DNA of 64,000 bases from UBA5336 sp964415675 (GCA_964415675.1 CAYQBG010000006.1:134497-198496); one strand, 5' to 3'. Shown: positions 25,592-33,865, numbered from the stretch's first letter. Made by a program: numbers and translations. Notes: generated by a model not told the origin, from the letters alone.

Positions 25592-28559
25592 TCAGGGGGC
25601 GTGCATCGTCCGGCTGGCCGGTCAGGCGCGGCGCATCGATCACCAGAATTTCAGGATCGGACGGGTGCAGCGCCTCCCGGCCAGCCGCCGGAAGCTCAAC
25701 TGATCTTGAAATCTGCGGCTCGGAAACCGCTCGCGAAACAGACACGCGCGCAGCACTGTCGGCATGTTCGAGACTCTCAACCCTCCAGTCGCCTTGAATC
25801 GGCCCGAAATGGAGACGGTGTCCCGGCAGGATCTCCAGTGCCGAAGGCCCGAGCTGGAGTTCACCGGTCTCCCGCGGCAGGCCTCGCTCAAGCAGCCGGG
25901 CGGCGATGCGCTCGGCGCGCGCGCGCGAGAGAGTGAGAGGAAGCTGCACACGGCGCGCATCCCTTGGATCACCTCCCGGGCGACGCGCCTCGGCGATGGC
26001 CGGCTCATAGTCACCTTGCAAGTCGGCATAGGCCAGCTGCACGCGGCCCGGCGACTTGTCCATGAGCGCCCGCGAGACCGACAGACCAGGGGCAGCAAGC
26101 TCCGCGTCCACCAGGCCAAGCCAGCGCGCAGCATCGCCTGTCTGGAAACGCAGACGCCCGTCCTCCTCTGCGACTTCAACGGAAAAAGCGGCCGCAAGCG
26201 GTTCGATCGCCCCACGAAGCCCGTGAACACCATCCAGCGCATAGCCCTCGACCAACCCATTGACGCGATCGCCGTCAACCGGTCCGACCCCTGCCCGCTC
26301 GCACAGGTCGAGCAGGACATCAGCGAGAGGGGCGAGCCCGGTCCGGCCATTCAGCCAATGACCGCGGGACCAGTTCTCCCCATCGCTCCAGATATCGTCT
26401 CTAGCCGGCCAGGTCGGGAAGGGCCGGGCATCCCACGCCCAGACAAGGGTGCTTTCGACGGCGCTGGAATCGTCAAAATGAGGTAGAACGCTGATCAGCG
26501 CCCGCGACTGGAACACATCGTCTCTGGCCCCTGAGGAAAACGGCGGCAAGGCGCTTTCGGAACTCTTGGGGTCCCAGAACAGGTTCGGTGAATTGCCGCC
26601 CTTGTCGACGGCCGGAAACCCGATCTCGGAAAAGCGCACCGGCTTCGATTGCGGGATCCAGCCGGTCGGACTGATAACGCGTACGCCAGCAGGCCGCTCA
26701 TGATGGGTCTGGCTCCACCAGTTCGCGATATCTTTTGCGCGGAAGATCCAGTGTTCGCCATGCGCGGTATCGACAATCGGCGTGCGGAGCTGGTTCGCGC
26801 GCGCGTCCGCATCAGCATAGTACCAGTCATAGGCCTCACCGCCTTCGATATTGTCGCTCAGATAGTCGGGGTCATCGGGGCCTGCATAACCTGCAAGCGC
26901 ATCGAGATGAGTCCCGCCGTCGCGCCAGTCGCCCATGGGCGGATACCAGTCGATACCGACGAAATCGATATCCCCATGCGCCCAGAGCGGGTCGAGCGGA
27001 AAACGCACATCCTGGCTGCCATCATCGGGGACGTGGGAGCCATATTCGGTCCAGTCGGCTGCATAGGAAATCTTTGTCCCCGGCCCGACAATAGCCCTGA
27101 CATCTGCCGCCAGATCCATCAGTGCCGCGACAAAGGGATATCCGCCCGCGCCATCGCGCAGCCGTGTCAGTCCGCGCAGCTCCGACCCCAGGAGAATCGC
27201 CTCGACACCGCCTGCAGCCACGGACAAGGCCGCCATGTGCAGGACGAACCGGCGATAGCCCCAGTCCTGCGGGTCACCATCATAAACGACCTCACTCCCA
27301 CGGACATGGAAATCCTCAGGTGCCGCCTGGCCCATGAACGCCTCGGCGGCACTGACCGCCGCAGGCGTGCTATCGCTCTGGCTCGTAATCCGCCCGCGCC
27401 ATGGAAAGACTGGCTGCTCGCTTCCTCCGTAAGGATCAGGCAGGCCATTGCCGGCAGGGACATCCATGAAGAGGAAAGGTGACACGGTCACGGCAATTCC
27501 CGCGGCATTCAGCGCCTGGATACCCTGCACGACCGCGCGATCTGCCGGCGTACCTCCGTAATTTGGCAAGCCCTCTTGCTCGCCAGACACCAGATAGGCC
27601 GTATCCCGCTGCTGGCCGCAGACTTCCCAGCTCCAGGGGACTGTCACTTTCTCGCGTGACTCGACACCTGGCCTGACGCGGCAGGTCTCGGCCCGCAAAT
27701 CGTCGCCGAACCAGCCAATCGTCAGCGCCGCGCTTCGCAGATTCGGAAAAGCGTCGATGAGCTGGTCCAGCGAGACGAGGAAATCTGCACGTCCGTCATG
27801 CGAATTGGCATTGACCGGGCGCTCGCGGCCCGGAAATTCGCGGGTCCGCACGATCTGTGTGGCATAAACAAACTCCCCCGATGCCGGGATGATGTTCACG
27901 CCTGTCACCTTTTCAGCCATGGGCCCTGCAGCCAGTCTGGCCCGGGGCGGCTTGATCACCTCGAACGAGAATTGCGGCAAACGGTTGCCGAAACGCTCCA
28001 GCGGCATGTCTTCAAACACGATAAAGGCCGTGCCGCGATAGGCTGGCGCCTGGCCGGATCCTTCCACGGCCTCGATCAGCGGATCGGCGTCCTGTGTCTC
28101 GCTTCCGCGATAGACGCGATAATCATAATCACTGAGCCGGACCTCTTCACCATTGGCCCAGACCCGTTCGATACGCTGGATCTCGCCCTCACCGATGGCC
28201 ACCGCAAAGCTGAGGCTGTAGCGATATTGAGCGACTGACGGTCCGCCCTTTCCGCCCCCCTCTTCATGCCGTGTCTCGCGAAACCGGGCCGCCCAGATGA
28301 CCTGGCCACCCACACGGGCGCGTCCATACACATTGGCGATGCCGGCACCTTCCCGGCTTTCGGTCAGGTGGAGCGCCTTCAGTCGCGGTCCTTCGCGGCT
28401 CGGCGCAAAAAGCGCCGCATCTACAGACGCTCCGGCCACAGCACCCGCCGCCGCTCCCAGGACGTCGCCATCAAGTACGGTCCCGAGGATGCTGAGCCCG
28501 TTGGGCAGGAAACGGCGCCCGGCTGCCGCGCCGGCCTCAGACAGGACGATACGAGCCAT
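25539..28559 (-). CDS. GTA tail hub/host-recognition protein (gp15-like), truncated at the C-terminus by frameshift
   Basis: A 1006-residue protein and the largest gene of the GTA cluster. The N-terminus (MARIVLSEAGAAAGRRFLPN) and small glycine-rich membrane-like segment match the GTA gp15 family. The centre (about residues 340-700) is the TIM-barrel-like glycoside-hydrolase domain (KISYAADWTEYG, FVGIDWYPPMGDWRDGG, RFSEIGFPAVDKG), followed by the phage-tail-3 domain. It ends abruptly after PLIAAAGDPW with about seven unrelated residues, and the rest of the family sequence follows in another frame. The ATG at 28559 is one base from the stop of the peptidase gene; an upstream open extension to 28751 is not used. 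In GTAs this protein forms the baseplate hub and contacts recipient cells; loss of the C-terminus would be expected to impair it. Confidence 0.9.
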   Translation of the reverse strand: MARIVLSEAGAAAGRRFLPNGLSILGTVLDGDVLGAAAGAVAGASVDAALFAPSREGPRLKALHLTESREGAGIANVYGRARVGGQVIWAARFRETRHEEGGGKGGPSVAQYRYSLSFAVAIGEGEIQRIERVWANGEEVRLSDYDYRVYRGSETQDADPLIEAVEGSGQAPAYRGTAFIVFEDMPLERFGNRLPQFSFEVIKPPRARLAAGPMAEKVTGVNIIPASGEFVYATQIVRTREFPGRERPVNANSHDGRADFLVSLDQLIDAFPNLRSAALTIGWFGDDLRAETCRVRPGVESREKVTVPWSWEVCGQQRDTAYLVSGEQEGLPNYGGTPADRAVVQGIQALNAAGIAVTVSPFLFMDVPAGNGLPDPYGGSEQPVFPWRGRITSQSDSTPAAVSAAEAFMGQAAPEDFHVRGSEVVYDGDPQDWGYRRFVLHMAALSVAAGGVEAILLGSELRGLTRLRDGAGGYPFVAALMDLAADVRAIVGPGTKISYAADWTEYGSHVPDDGSQDVRFPLDPLWAHGDIDFVGIDWYPPMGDWRDGGTHLDALAGYAGPDDPDYLSDNIEGGEAYDWYYADADARANQLRTPIVDTAHGEHWIFRAKDIANWWSQTHHERPAGVRVISPTGWIPQSKPVRFSEIGFPAVDKGGNSPNLFWDPKSSESALPPFSSGARDDVFQSRALISVLPHFDDSSAVESTLVWAWDARPFPTWPARDDIWSDGENWSRGHWLNGRTGLAPLADVLLDLCERAGVGPVDGDRVNGLVEGYALDGVHGLRGAIEPLAAAFSVEVAEEDGRLRFQTGDAARWLGLVDAELAAPGLSVSRALMDKSPGRVQLAYADLQGDYEPAIAEARRPGGDPRDARRVQLPLTLSRARAERIAARLLERGLPRETGELQLGPSALEILPGHRLHFGPIQGDWRVESLEHADSAARVSVSRAVSEPQISRSVELPAAGREALHPSDPEILVIDAPRLTGQPDDARPLIAAAGDPWLGPGGEIGT

Positions 28560-28560
28560 G

Positions 28561-29007
28561 TCAGTTCCTCTCCAGTTGCGGGAATGAAAATGCCGCAGCA
28601 ATCCGGCGCTGCCACCAGGGCACGAGACGCGTTTCCGTGACCGAGCGCCCCCAATAGGCGTGGATGATCCGGCTTGCGGCGCCTTGCGCCTCGCTGACAA
28701 TGGCGCAGTGCTTGGCCGGGCAGCCCGGGCCCATACGGAAGAGCAGCACATCGCCCCGGCCGCCCGCCCCTATCGGAATTTCGACAAGATACTGGCGCGC
28801 GGCCTCAAGCAGTTCCTCGCGGCCTGTTCTCTCCGACCAGTCCGACGTGTAGGGCGGAACCGCGACCGGCTCATCGCCAAGCAATTCGCGCCAGATGCCG
28901 CGCACAAGGCCGAGACAATCGGCGCCGCTTCCGCGAAGGCTTGCCTGATGGCGGTAGGGTGTCCCGATCCATCCCTGCGCCGCGCTGACAATCTCTTCGC
29001 GCCTCAT
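28561..29007 (-). CDS. GTA NlpC/P60 cell-wall peptidase (gp14-like)
   Basis: A 148-residue cysteine peptidase. Catalytic cysteine lies in SGADCLGLVRGIW, histidine in CPAKHCAIVSE and a second polar residue in RIIHAYWG. In GTAs and siphophages this tail-tip enzyme cleaves peptidoglycan during DNA delivery. It overlaps the preceding gp13-like gene by 4 bases and is one base from the hub gene, so all are translationally coupled. The length is normal for the family. Confidence 0.93.
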   Translation of the reverse strand: MRREEIVSAAQGWIGTPYRHQASLRGSGADCLGLVRGIWRELLGDEPVAVPPYTSDWSERTGREELLEAARQYLVEIPIGAGGRGDVLLFRMGPGCPAKHCAIVSEAQGAASRIIHAYWGRSVTETRLVPWWQRRIAAAFSFPQLERN

Positions 29008-29657
29008 CGCCGGCCGCCATCATTGCCGCTGGCCGCTGGGCCGGACAGGACGAAACCCGGCCCGGGCATGTGCGGGAAGCCGCGAAAATTAGCGGTATTG
29101 TCATATGTGTCGCGGCAGGTCTCGAAACTGTGGTCGCAGGTCGCCTGCTCCATGCCGGGGGCGGTCAAGTCAACGCCGCAGCGGGCATCGCCGAGGACCG
29201 CATCACACACGCGCGAATAGACCCGCCCGACAGGGCGCTCGAAATCTGCCTTCAGCGAGACAAGCTCGGCTTCGAACGCACCCCCGTTCTGGCGCAGCTG
29301 CGTCAGCCGGCCAGACCAAAGCCAGGCCCAGTGGCTCGTATTCGTCCAGTCCACACGGTAGACATCCACGCGCGCCCCGTCCCAGAGGCCCGCGCGCAGG
29401 TCAGCCTCGTCGATGGCGTCGCTGGACAGCGCACCTCTCGCATCGGCGCGTCCCGGCGCAAGTCCCTGGCCCGTCGAGAAGCTCGCCTGTTCAAAGCCCG
29501 CTCCGGGTTCATAGGTCACACCATCGACCAGCAAGGGTCGGTCATGTTCGGTTGCGCCGATGATCTGGCCGTCTGCCCGGGTGAGTTTCCAGCACAGACA
29601 TGTCCGTGAAGCGCCAGAGCGGAGTGTGTTGATCAATTCGTCTTTGGAGCCCGTCAT
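29004..29657 (-). CDS. GTA distal tail/hub protein gp13-like (DUF2163), short form
   Basis: A 217-residue protein of the DUF2163 / phage BR0599 family. The N-terminal part is complete (CWKLTRADGQIIGATEHDRP, GALSSDAIDEADLRAG, VGRVYSRVCDAVLGDARCGVDL). The conserved end CDHSFETCRDTYDNTANFRGFPHMPGPGF follows after only a few residues. In family members I know, about 60-75 residues separate RCGVDL from that final cysteine motif, so this copy appears to have lost an internal segment in frame. The retained cysteines could still bind a metal. It belongs to the baseplate, between gp12 and the peptidase. Confidence 0.88.
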   Translation of the reverse strand: MTGSKDELINTLRSGASRTCLCWKLTRADGQIIGATEHDRPLLVDGVTYEPGAGFEQASFSTGQGLAPGRADARGALSSDAIDEADLRAGLWDGARVDVYRVDWTNTSHWAWLWSGRLTQLRQNGGAFEAELVSLKADFERPVGRVYSRVCDAVLGDARCGVDLTAPGMEQATCDHSFETCRDTYDNTANFRGFPHMPGPGFVLSGPAASGNDGGRR

Positions 29658-29660
29658 AGC

Positions 29661-30284
29661 CTATCCGATCAGCTCAATCAGTCGTACGTTCACGATCCGC
29701 CCGGCGCCGAAGCCTTCCAGGCTGGCATCAAGGGTTTCGCTGTCGAAACGGGCCGGACAGTCAAACTGGAACCCGGCCGTGACAGACGCGCCGGCCGGCG
29801 GTGGCGTGTCGAAAGTAACAAGGCCGGTCAGCGAATCGACGCTGGTGCCAGCCACCTGTTCGGATCCGTCAATTGCAAGCCGCACCGTGCCATCGACCGG
29901 CTTGATGATGCGCCGCACCGCCGCGCCATAATGCTTGACCAGCTGGAACCCGGTCTGCGCCCCGTCGCCCTCGCCGATCAGCTGATCGAGAGGCGTGATC
30001 GCCTGATCCGGACGCGCACTTCGGTCGTCGGTAAAGTCGCGAAAACGGAACCCGTGCAGGGGACCGCCGCGCGCTTCGAAAAACTCGATCAGGGCGTTGA
30101 GCTCATCAAGCGTCGAAACGGCACTGCCGATATCCCAGCGCCGCCGGGATGTGGACCAGACGGCATTACGCAGCTCGGTCCCGCTGGCCAGCTGAATTAT
30201 CTCGGTTCGCCGCTCCGGCCCGCCAATGGCGCCGAAGGCCAGCGCCAGCGGAAACCGGACTTCATGGAAATTCGTCAGACTCAA
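29661..30284 (-). CDS. GTA distal tail protein gp12-like (DUF2460)
   Basis: A 207-residue protein of the DUF2460 (TIGR02217-type) family. Typical segments are FHEVRFPLALAFGAIGGPERRTEI, RRRWDIG, and the LHGFRFRDFTDDRS loop. It is the distal tail (Dit) equivalent that joins tail tube to hub in siphovirus-like particles. The length agrees with the family. It overlaps the tape-measure gene by 4 bases (ATGA) and lies 3 bases before gp13. Confidence 0.92.
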   Translation of the reverse strand: MSLTNFHEVRFPLALAFGAIGGPERRTEIIQLASGTELRNAVWSTSRRRWDIGSAVSTLDELNALIEFFEARGGPLHGFRFRDFTDDRSARPDQAITPLDQLIGEGDGAQTGFQLVKHYGAAVRRIIKPVDGTVRLAIDGSEQVAGTSVDSLTGLVTFDTPPPAGASVTAGFQFDCPARFDSETLDASLEGFGAGRIVNVRLIELIG

Positions 30285-30655
30285 AGGAACCTCCCGCCCG
30301 AAGCCGCGGCCCGGGCCAGCGCTGAGGAGATGGCGCCCTGGCTGGCAAGAATGCCGCGCGCATCGGCGCTGCCATTGGCGTTGAGATTGACGGTAATGCC
30401 CGGCACCGCGCCACCATTGCCGCCGGCAAGGACAGTCTCCGCCGCGATCCTCGCCAGGTCCCTGAGGATGGCCTCGGCCATTTTCTGGAAATCGAGTTCC
30501 CCGGAGCGGGCCGCCCGGGCGAGAGTTTCCTCGATCCGCCGCCCGGCGCTGGCAAAGACATCTTCCAGGGCCGCAGCCGCTTCAGCGCCCGGCCCCTCGG
30601 CAAGCTGTCGAAGCGTATCGCCTGCGATCTCGATCTGCTGGTCGAATTCATCCAT
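30281..30655 (-). CDS. GTA tape-measure-like protein (gp11-like), very short
   Basis: A 124-residue, mostly helical protein: MDEFDQQIEIAG, LEDVFASAGRRIEETLARAARSG and FQKMAEAILRDLARIAAETVL, then a Gly/Ala-rich end. This matches the N-terminal helix of GTA tape-measure proteins; the usual Gly-rich C-terminal part is missing or much reduced. The ATG at 30655 overlaps the tail-assembly gene by 8 bases and is preferred over an open extension to 30706. Tape-measure length sets tail length, so a short tail is predicted if particles form. Confidence 0.8.
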   Translation of the reverse strand: MDEFDQQIEIAGDTLRQLAEGPGAEAAAALEDVFASAGRRIEETLARAARSGELDFQKMAEAILRDLARIAAETVLAGGNGGAVPGITVNLNANGSADARGILASQGAISSALARAAASGGRFL

Positions 30656-30839
30656 CCTCGGTCTCCATGTTCTTGGGGGCGGGCTCACCTGCGCAAAGCG
30701 CTTCAAAATCCGTCCGGGTCATCGGCTGGTGCCGGCTTGACGAGAGCCAGCACCACTCGCGCAGGGACAATCGCCAGAACGCCTCCGGCGAGATACCCAG
30801 CGCCAGGGCTGCTCGCATCATTTCGGGCCAGGACAACAT
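30648..30839 (-). CDS. GTA tail assembly chaperone, small (gp10.1-like)
   Basis: A 63-residue protein starting MLSWPEMMRAALALGISPEAFWRLSLREW, which is the typical short GTA/phage TIGR02216-type tail assembly chaperone that lies between gp10 and the tape measure. It starts at the ATG at 30839, part of the sequence GTGATG where a GTG at 30842 is also possible; the stop of the previous gene overlaps this region. In other tailed phages the two chaperone reading frames are often joined by programmed frameshifting, while here they are separate genes. Confidence 0.85.
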   Translation of the reverse strand: MLSWPEMMRAALALGISPEAFWRLSLREWCWLSSSRHQPMTRTDFEALCAGEPAPKNMETEDG

Positions 30840-30843
30840 CACA

Positions 30844-31137
30844 TCACCCCTCCAGCGCCGTGGTGAAGGCCTCGCTCACCGCCCTTGCCGCTACCGCCGG
30901 AGAGACAGGCAGAGCCGACAGGCGCGCAGCGATGTCGATATGGCCGCCACCTCTGAGCAGCGCCTGAAGGACGCAAAGCAGGTCACTGGCTGAGAGTTTC
31001 GACAGGCGCGCGGTCAGCTGCGCCATCGAGCCGGCGTCGAGCGCGGTCTCGATCTCCGCAAGCGCGCCGAGCGTCAGGCAGAGGCGATACGACTCGCCAT
31101 CGATCTCGATCGCGGCCTCACCGCGCGCCCGGTTCAT
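30844..31137 (-). CDS. GTA tail assembly chaperone (gp10-like, GTA TAC family)
   Basis: A 97-residue protein of the GTA family protein group (Phage_TAC-type). The hallmark is IDGESYRLCLTLGALAEIETALDAGS, followed by LSKLSASDLLCVLQALLRGGG. These chaperones coat the tape measure during tail assembly. It overlaps the major tail gene by 4 bases (ATGA at 31134-31137). The length is normal. Confidence 0.88.
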   Translation of the reverse strand: MNRARGEAAIEIDGESYRLCLTLGALAEIETALDAGSMAQLTARLSKLSASDLLCVLQALLRGGGHIDIAARLSALPVSPAVAARAVSEAFTTALEG

Positions 31138-31556
31138 GTCCCGCCCCCCTGAGGCAAGAACACGAGCGCCCCGGCGCTTTCCAGGGTGACGGAAAAACCC
31201 GCCTCACCGTCATAGCTGCCCTCCCAGACAAGTTCGGCGATCTGGAAGGCGCCGGTGAGCGAGCCGAAATGGGGGATCACGAGTTCCCAGTCCGGTACCG
31301 CGCCCGCGAAGAACACCTCGCGCATCCGCGCATCGCTCGCGGCATCCTTGAAGACGCCCGCGCCGGAGACCTTCGCCGACCTGACGCCCGCACCTGCAAC
31401 CAGCTCGCGCCAGGCGTCAGGGCTGTCGGCGCTGGTTCCGTCCACGCGAACCGAAGACAGCTGGAAGCGTGTCGAGCGGATCCCCGCGAGGGTCTCATAT
31501 CCACCTTCACCATCGGCTATACGGATGAGTACATCCCTGCCCTTCTGGCCTGCCAT
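31134..31556 (-). CDS. GTA major tail tube protein (gp9-like, TP901-1 family)
   Basis: A 140-residue protein beginning MAGQKGRDVLIRIADGEGG, with VDGTSADSPDAWRELVAGAG and a later FQIAELVWEGSYDGEAGFSVTLESAG, diagnostic of the TP901-1-type major tail protein of GTAs. It polymerises into hexameric rings forming the tail tube. The start at 31556 is chosen over the in-frame GTG directly before it because the previous gene's stop overlaps it. Length and sequence look intact. Confidence 0.92.
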   Translation of the reverse strand: MAGQKGRDVLIRIADGEGGYETLAGIRSTRFQLSSVRVDGTSADSPDAWRELVAGAGVRSAKVSGAGVFKDAASDARMREVFFAGAVPDWELVIPHFGSLTGAFQIAELVWEGSYDGEAGFSVTLESAGALVFLPQGGGT

Positions 31557-31990
31557 CACGCGGCCTCCTCTGAAATGATCCTGAGACGCACAAGGCCGCG
31601 GAAACGGCGCTGGTCGGCGGTGCGCAACACATCGGAATAGACGACCTGCTGAAGGACAATCTGCTGTCCAGGCAGTTGCAACTCAGCGGTCTCGAAGGCG
31701 GCGCGCAGGGCGCCGACAAGTTCCAGTGCGAAAGCGCGCCCGCCATGTCGGGACTCTGTACTGATCGTGATCCGGCATTCCCGGGCAGCGACCCCGCACG
31801 CACTGGCATCGCTTTCCTCGACCCGCTCCAGGCGGGCAAAAGGAAAGGCAGGCGCGCCGGCATCGCCATCATGAATGCGCGGCGGATGGCCGAAGACGTC
31901 CCGGACACCAGAATCGGCGCGCAACAGGTCGAGCGTGGCGCGCACCAGGTCGGCGCCATGCGAAGCGGCCAGAACCCCCTGCCCGCTCAT
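31556..31990 (-). CDS. GTA tail terminator (gp8-like, DUF3168)
   Basis: A 144-residue DUF3168 protein. Recognisable parts are ALDLLRADSGVRDVFGHPPRIHDGDAGAPAFPFARLERVEE and HGGRAFALELVGALRAAFE. It caps the tail tube and joins it to the head. It overlaps the connector gene by 4 bases; a separate head-closure gene (gp7-like, about 110 residues in RcGTA) would be expected between these two and is absent. Confidence 0.87.
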   Translation of the reverse strand: MSGQGVLAASHGADLVRATLDLLRADSGVRDVFGHPPRIHDGDAGAPAFPFARLERVEESDASACGVAARECRITISTESRHGGRAFALELVGALRAAFETAELQLPGQQIVLQQVVYSDVLRTADQRRFRGLVRLRIISEEAA

Positions 31991-32553
31991 ATCCGCACCT
32001 CCCGACGAGCCGCCAGGATGGCCTGCACAGGCGCGGGCATGGCATCCTCGCCGTCGCTGGCGCGAGGCTGGCGGCCATAAGCCTGCGCGACAAGGACCAG
32101 AACGGCCTGTCTGAGATCGGCGGGCAAGCCGCTTGCTGTGGCAGAAAACCCGGTTTCGAAATCCACTTCGACGCAGGAGGCGTCATCCACCGACGCCAGA
32201 ATGCTCCACGGGCGCAGGACGAGGCGGCCGCAATCGTCGAGCTTGAAACGGTCTGAATGATCCTCAATCGCACCGGACGAATGGCGCACACTGGCCGAAA
32301 CCAGTCGAATGACTGGGCCAGGCCGCAATAACTCCCCACGGCCTCGCAGGCGCGCCGGCCAGTGGCTGTAAGTCTTGCGAAGCGTCCGCGTCACGAGAGC
32401 CAGCCCAGCGGCGTTTTCCAGCCGTTCGGTGGCCGCATCGATCAGGCGCGCGATATAATCGTCTTCGCCAGCATGTCCGATGCGCAACTCATCGCGGGCC
32501 TGACCAATGGATACAGGCGGCTCGGCTGGCGGCGCAATCACCGTCAGTGTCAT
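31987..32553 (-). CDS. GTA head-tail connector (gp6-like, phiE125 gp8 family)
   Basis: A 188-residue protein: TVIAPPAEPPVSIGQARDELRIG, DDYIARLIDAATERLENAAGLALVTRTLRKTY and a later DYA/ALVLVAQAYG-type helix, which match the head-tail connector family. The ATG at 32553 has an AGGGGG ribosome-binding site at a sensible distance; a GTG at 32562 is too close to it. It is the first gene after the capsid terminator, so its expression must pass that terminator or start nearby. It overlaps the terminator protein gene by 4 bases. Confidence 0.88.
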   Translation of the reverse strand: MTLTVIAPPAEPPVSIGQARDELRIGHAGEDDYIARLIDAATERLENAAGLALVTRTLRKTYSHWPARLRGRGELLRPGPVIRLVSASVRHSSGAIEDHSDRFKLDDCGRLVLRPWSILASVDDASCVEVDFETGFSATASGLPADLRQAVLVLVAQAYGRQPRASDGEDAMPAPVQAILAARREVRI

Positions 32554-32580
32554 GGGGCTCACCCCCTTGTTGGAAAGAAG

Positions 32581-32620
32581 AAAAAAATGCTCTCCCGACT
32601 TTCAGGACGGCCGGGAGAGC
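32581..32620 (-). terminator. intrinsic terminator directly after the GTA capsid gene
   Basis: Read on the minus strand, a perfect 9-base-pair stem (GCTCTCCCG ... CGGGAGAGC, loop about 14 bases) is followed by seven T residues. It begins 19 bases after the capsid stop codon. This is a textbook rho-independent terminator within the structural operon. Placed here it would let capsid be made in excess while only part of transcription continues into connector and tail genes. Confidence 0.88.
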
Positions 32621-32639
32621 GAGGCTTCAGGGGGGAACG

Positions 32640-33824
32640 CTAGAACGCCATCACCTTGATCGCGTCGAAATTCTGGACACCGCCGCCCACGCGCTTGGTT
32701 GTGTAGAAGAGCACGTAAGGCTTGGCCGAGTAGGGGTCGCGCAGGACACGTGCGCCCTGGCGATCGACAACCAGGTAGCCACGGCGGAAGTCGCCAAAGG
32801 CGATCGCCGCATTGCCCGTTCCGATATCGGGCATGTCCTCGACTTCCGTGACCGGATAACCCAGCAGTGTCGCTGCCTCACCGCCGGTGCCGGGCTGCCA
32901 AAGATAGCGGCCGTCTACGTCCTTGAGCTTACGGACGGCCGACACGGTCCGACGGTTCATCACGAAACGCCCATTCGCGCGGTATTGCGATTTCGGCGCA
33001 TAGATCAGGTCGATCAGCTGATCGGCCGGGTCGGTCGCGGTAAAATCGCCCGGCACCGAGCCGATTTCCCCCCATTGGTGGCTGGCATCGGCGGTGATCG
33101 TGTAATCGAGCAAACCCTTGGGCTTGCCGAGACCGTCACCCGTCACGAAAGCAGCGCTTTCCTGCGCCGAGAAGGCCGCTTCCACCTCATCTGCCAGCCA
33201 TTCATCGATATCGGCATAACTGTCTTCAAGCAGCGTCTGCGTGGCCGCCGGCATGGCATAGAGTTCCCCGGCCGGAAACTCCAGGAGCGCCAGGTTCGGC
33301 GCCGTGGTCTGCGCACGCGCATCCGTCTCGCCGCTCCAGGCCGCAGCCGCACCAAGGCCCACAGGCTTCTTGTAAATGCCCGCCGAGGTCTGGCGCACAG
33401 TGGCAATCGCGCGCATCGGGGAAGCGGCCTGCAGGCGCGCCTCGATCATGCGGTCGAGCTCCGGCGGGGCGACATAGCCGCCCTGCTCATCACTCCCGGT
33501 ATTCAGGGACTTGGTATCAAGCCGGGCAAGGCCGCTCTCGTCGCCCCCACGCAGATAGTGCTGCCAGGCGGCCTGACGCTCATTGTCAGCGGGATCGAGA
33601 TCCGACTTTGCCGACAGTGCTGGCTGCGCATTCTTCAGGCTGAGTGCCTCAAGCCGCCGATCGATCCGTTTGAGACGCTCATCGGTCAGCGGATCGCTCG
33701 CGCCTTTCGCTTCCATCTCATCGAGACGGGCATCATTGGCCTGCATATAGGCCTCGAAGGCGGCCATCAGTTCGGCATTCGCCGCACCGCCATCGCCATA
33801 AGCCATTTTCGTTTCCTTGGTCAT
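32640..33824 (-). CDS. GTA major capsid protein (gp5-like, HK97 fold)
   Basis: A 394-residue HK97-type capsid protein. The N-terminal delta/scaffold region is coiled-coil-like (AYMQANDARLDEMEAKG...IDRRLEALS), followed by the mature coat starting near TKSLNTGSDEQGGYVAPPELDR, then FAQTL-type E-loop and late segments LLGYPVTEVEDMPDIG and AFGDFRRGYLVVDRQG, diagnostic of GTA/HK97 coats. The ATG at 33824 follows a GGGAG site at good spacing; the frame is open to 33998 but that part overlaps the protease gene. The scaffold region is presumably removed by the upstream protease. The gene ends just before an intrinsic terminator. Confidence 0.96.
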   Translation of the reverse strand: MTKETKMAYGDGGAANAELMAAFEAYMQANDARLDEMEAKGASDPLTDERLKRIDRRLEALSLKNAQPALSAKSDLDPADNERQAAWQHYLRGGDESGLARLDTKSLNTGSDEQGGYVAPPELDRMIEARLQAASPMRAIATVRQTSAGIYKKPVGLGAAAAWSGETDARAQTTAPNLALLEFPAGELYAMPAATQTLLEDSYADIDEWLADEVEAAFSAQESAAFVTGDGLGKPKGLLDYTITADASHQWGEIGSVPGDFTATDPADQLIDLIYAPKSQYRANGRFVMNRRTVSAVRKLKDVDGRYLWQPGTGGEAATLLGYPVTEVEDMPDIGTGNAAIAFGDFRRGYLVVDRQGARVLRDPYSAKPYVLFYTTKRVGGGVQNFDAIKVMAF

Positions 33825-33865
33825 GTCATCTCCCATTCCACCAAGCCAGTTGTTCCTTGCCGCCA

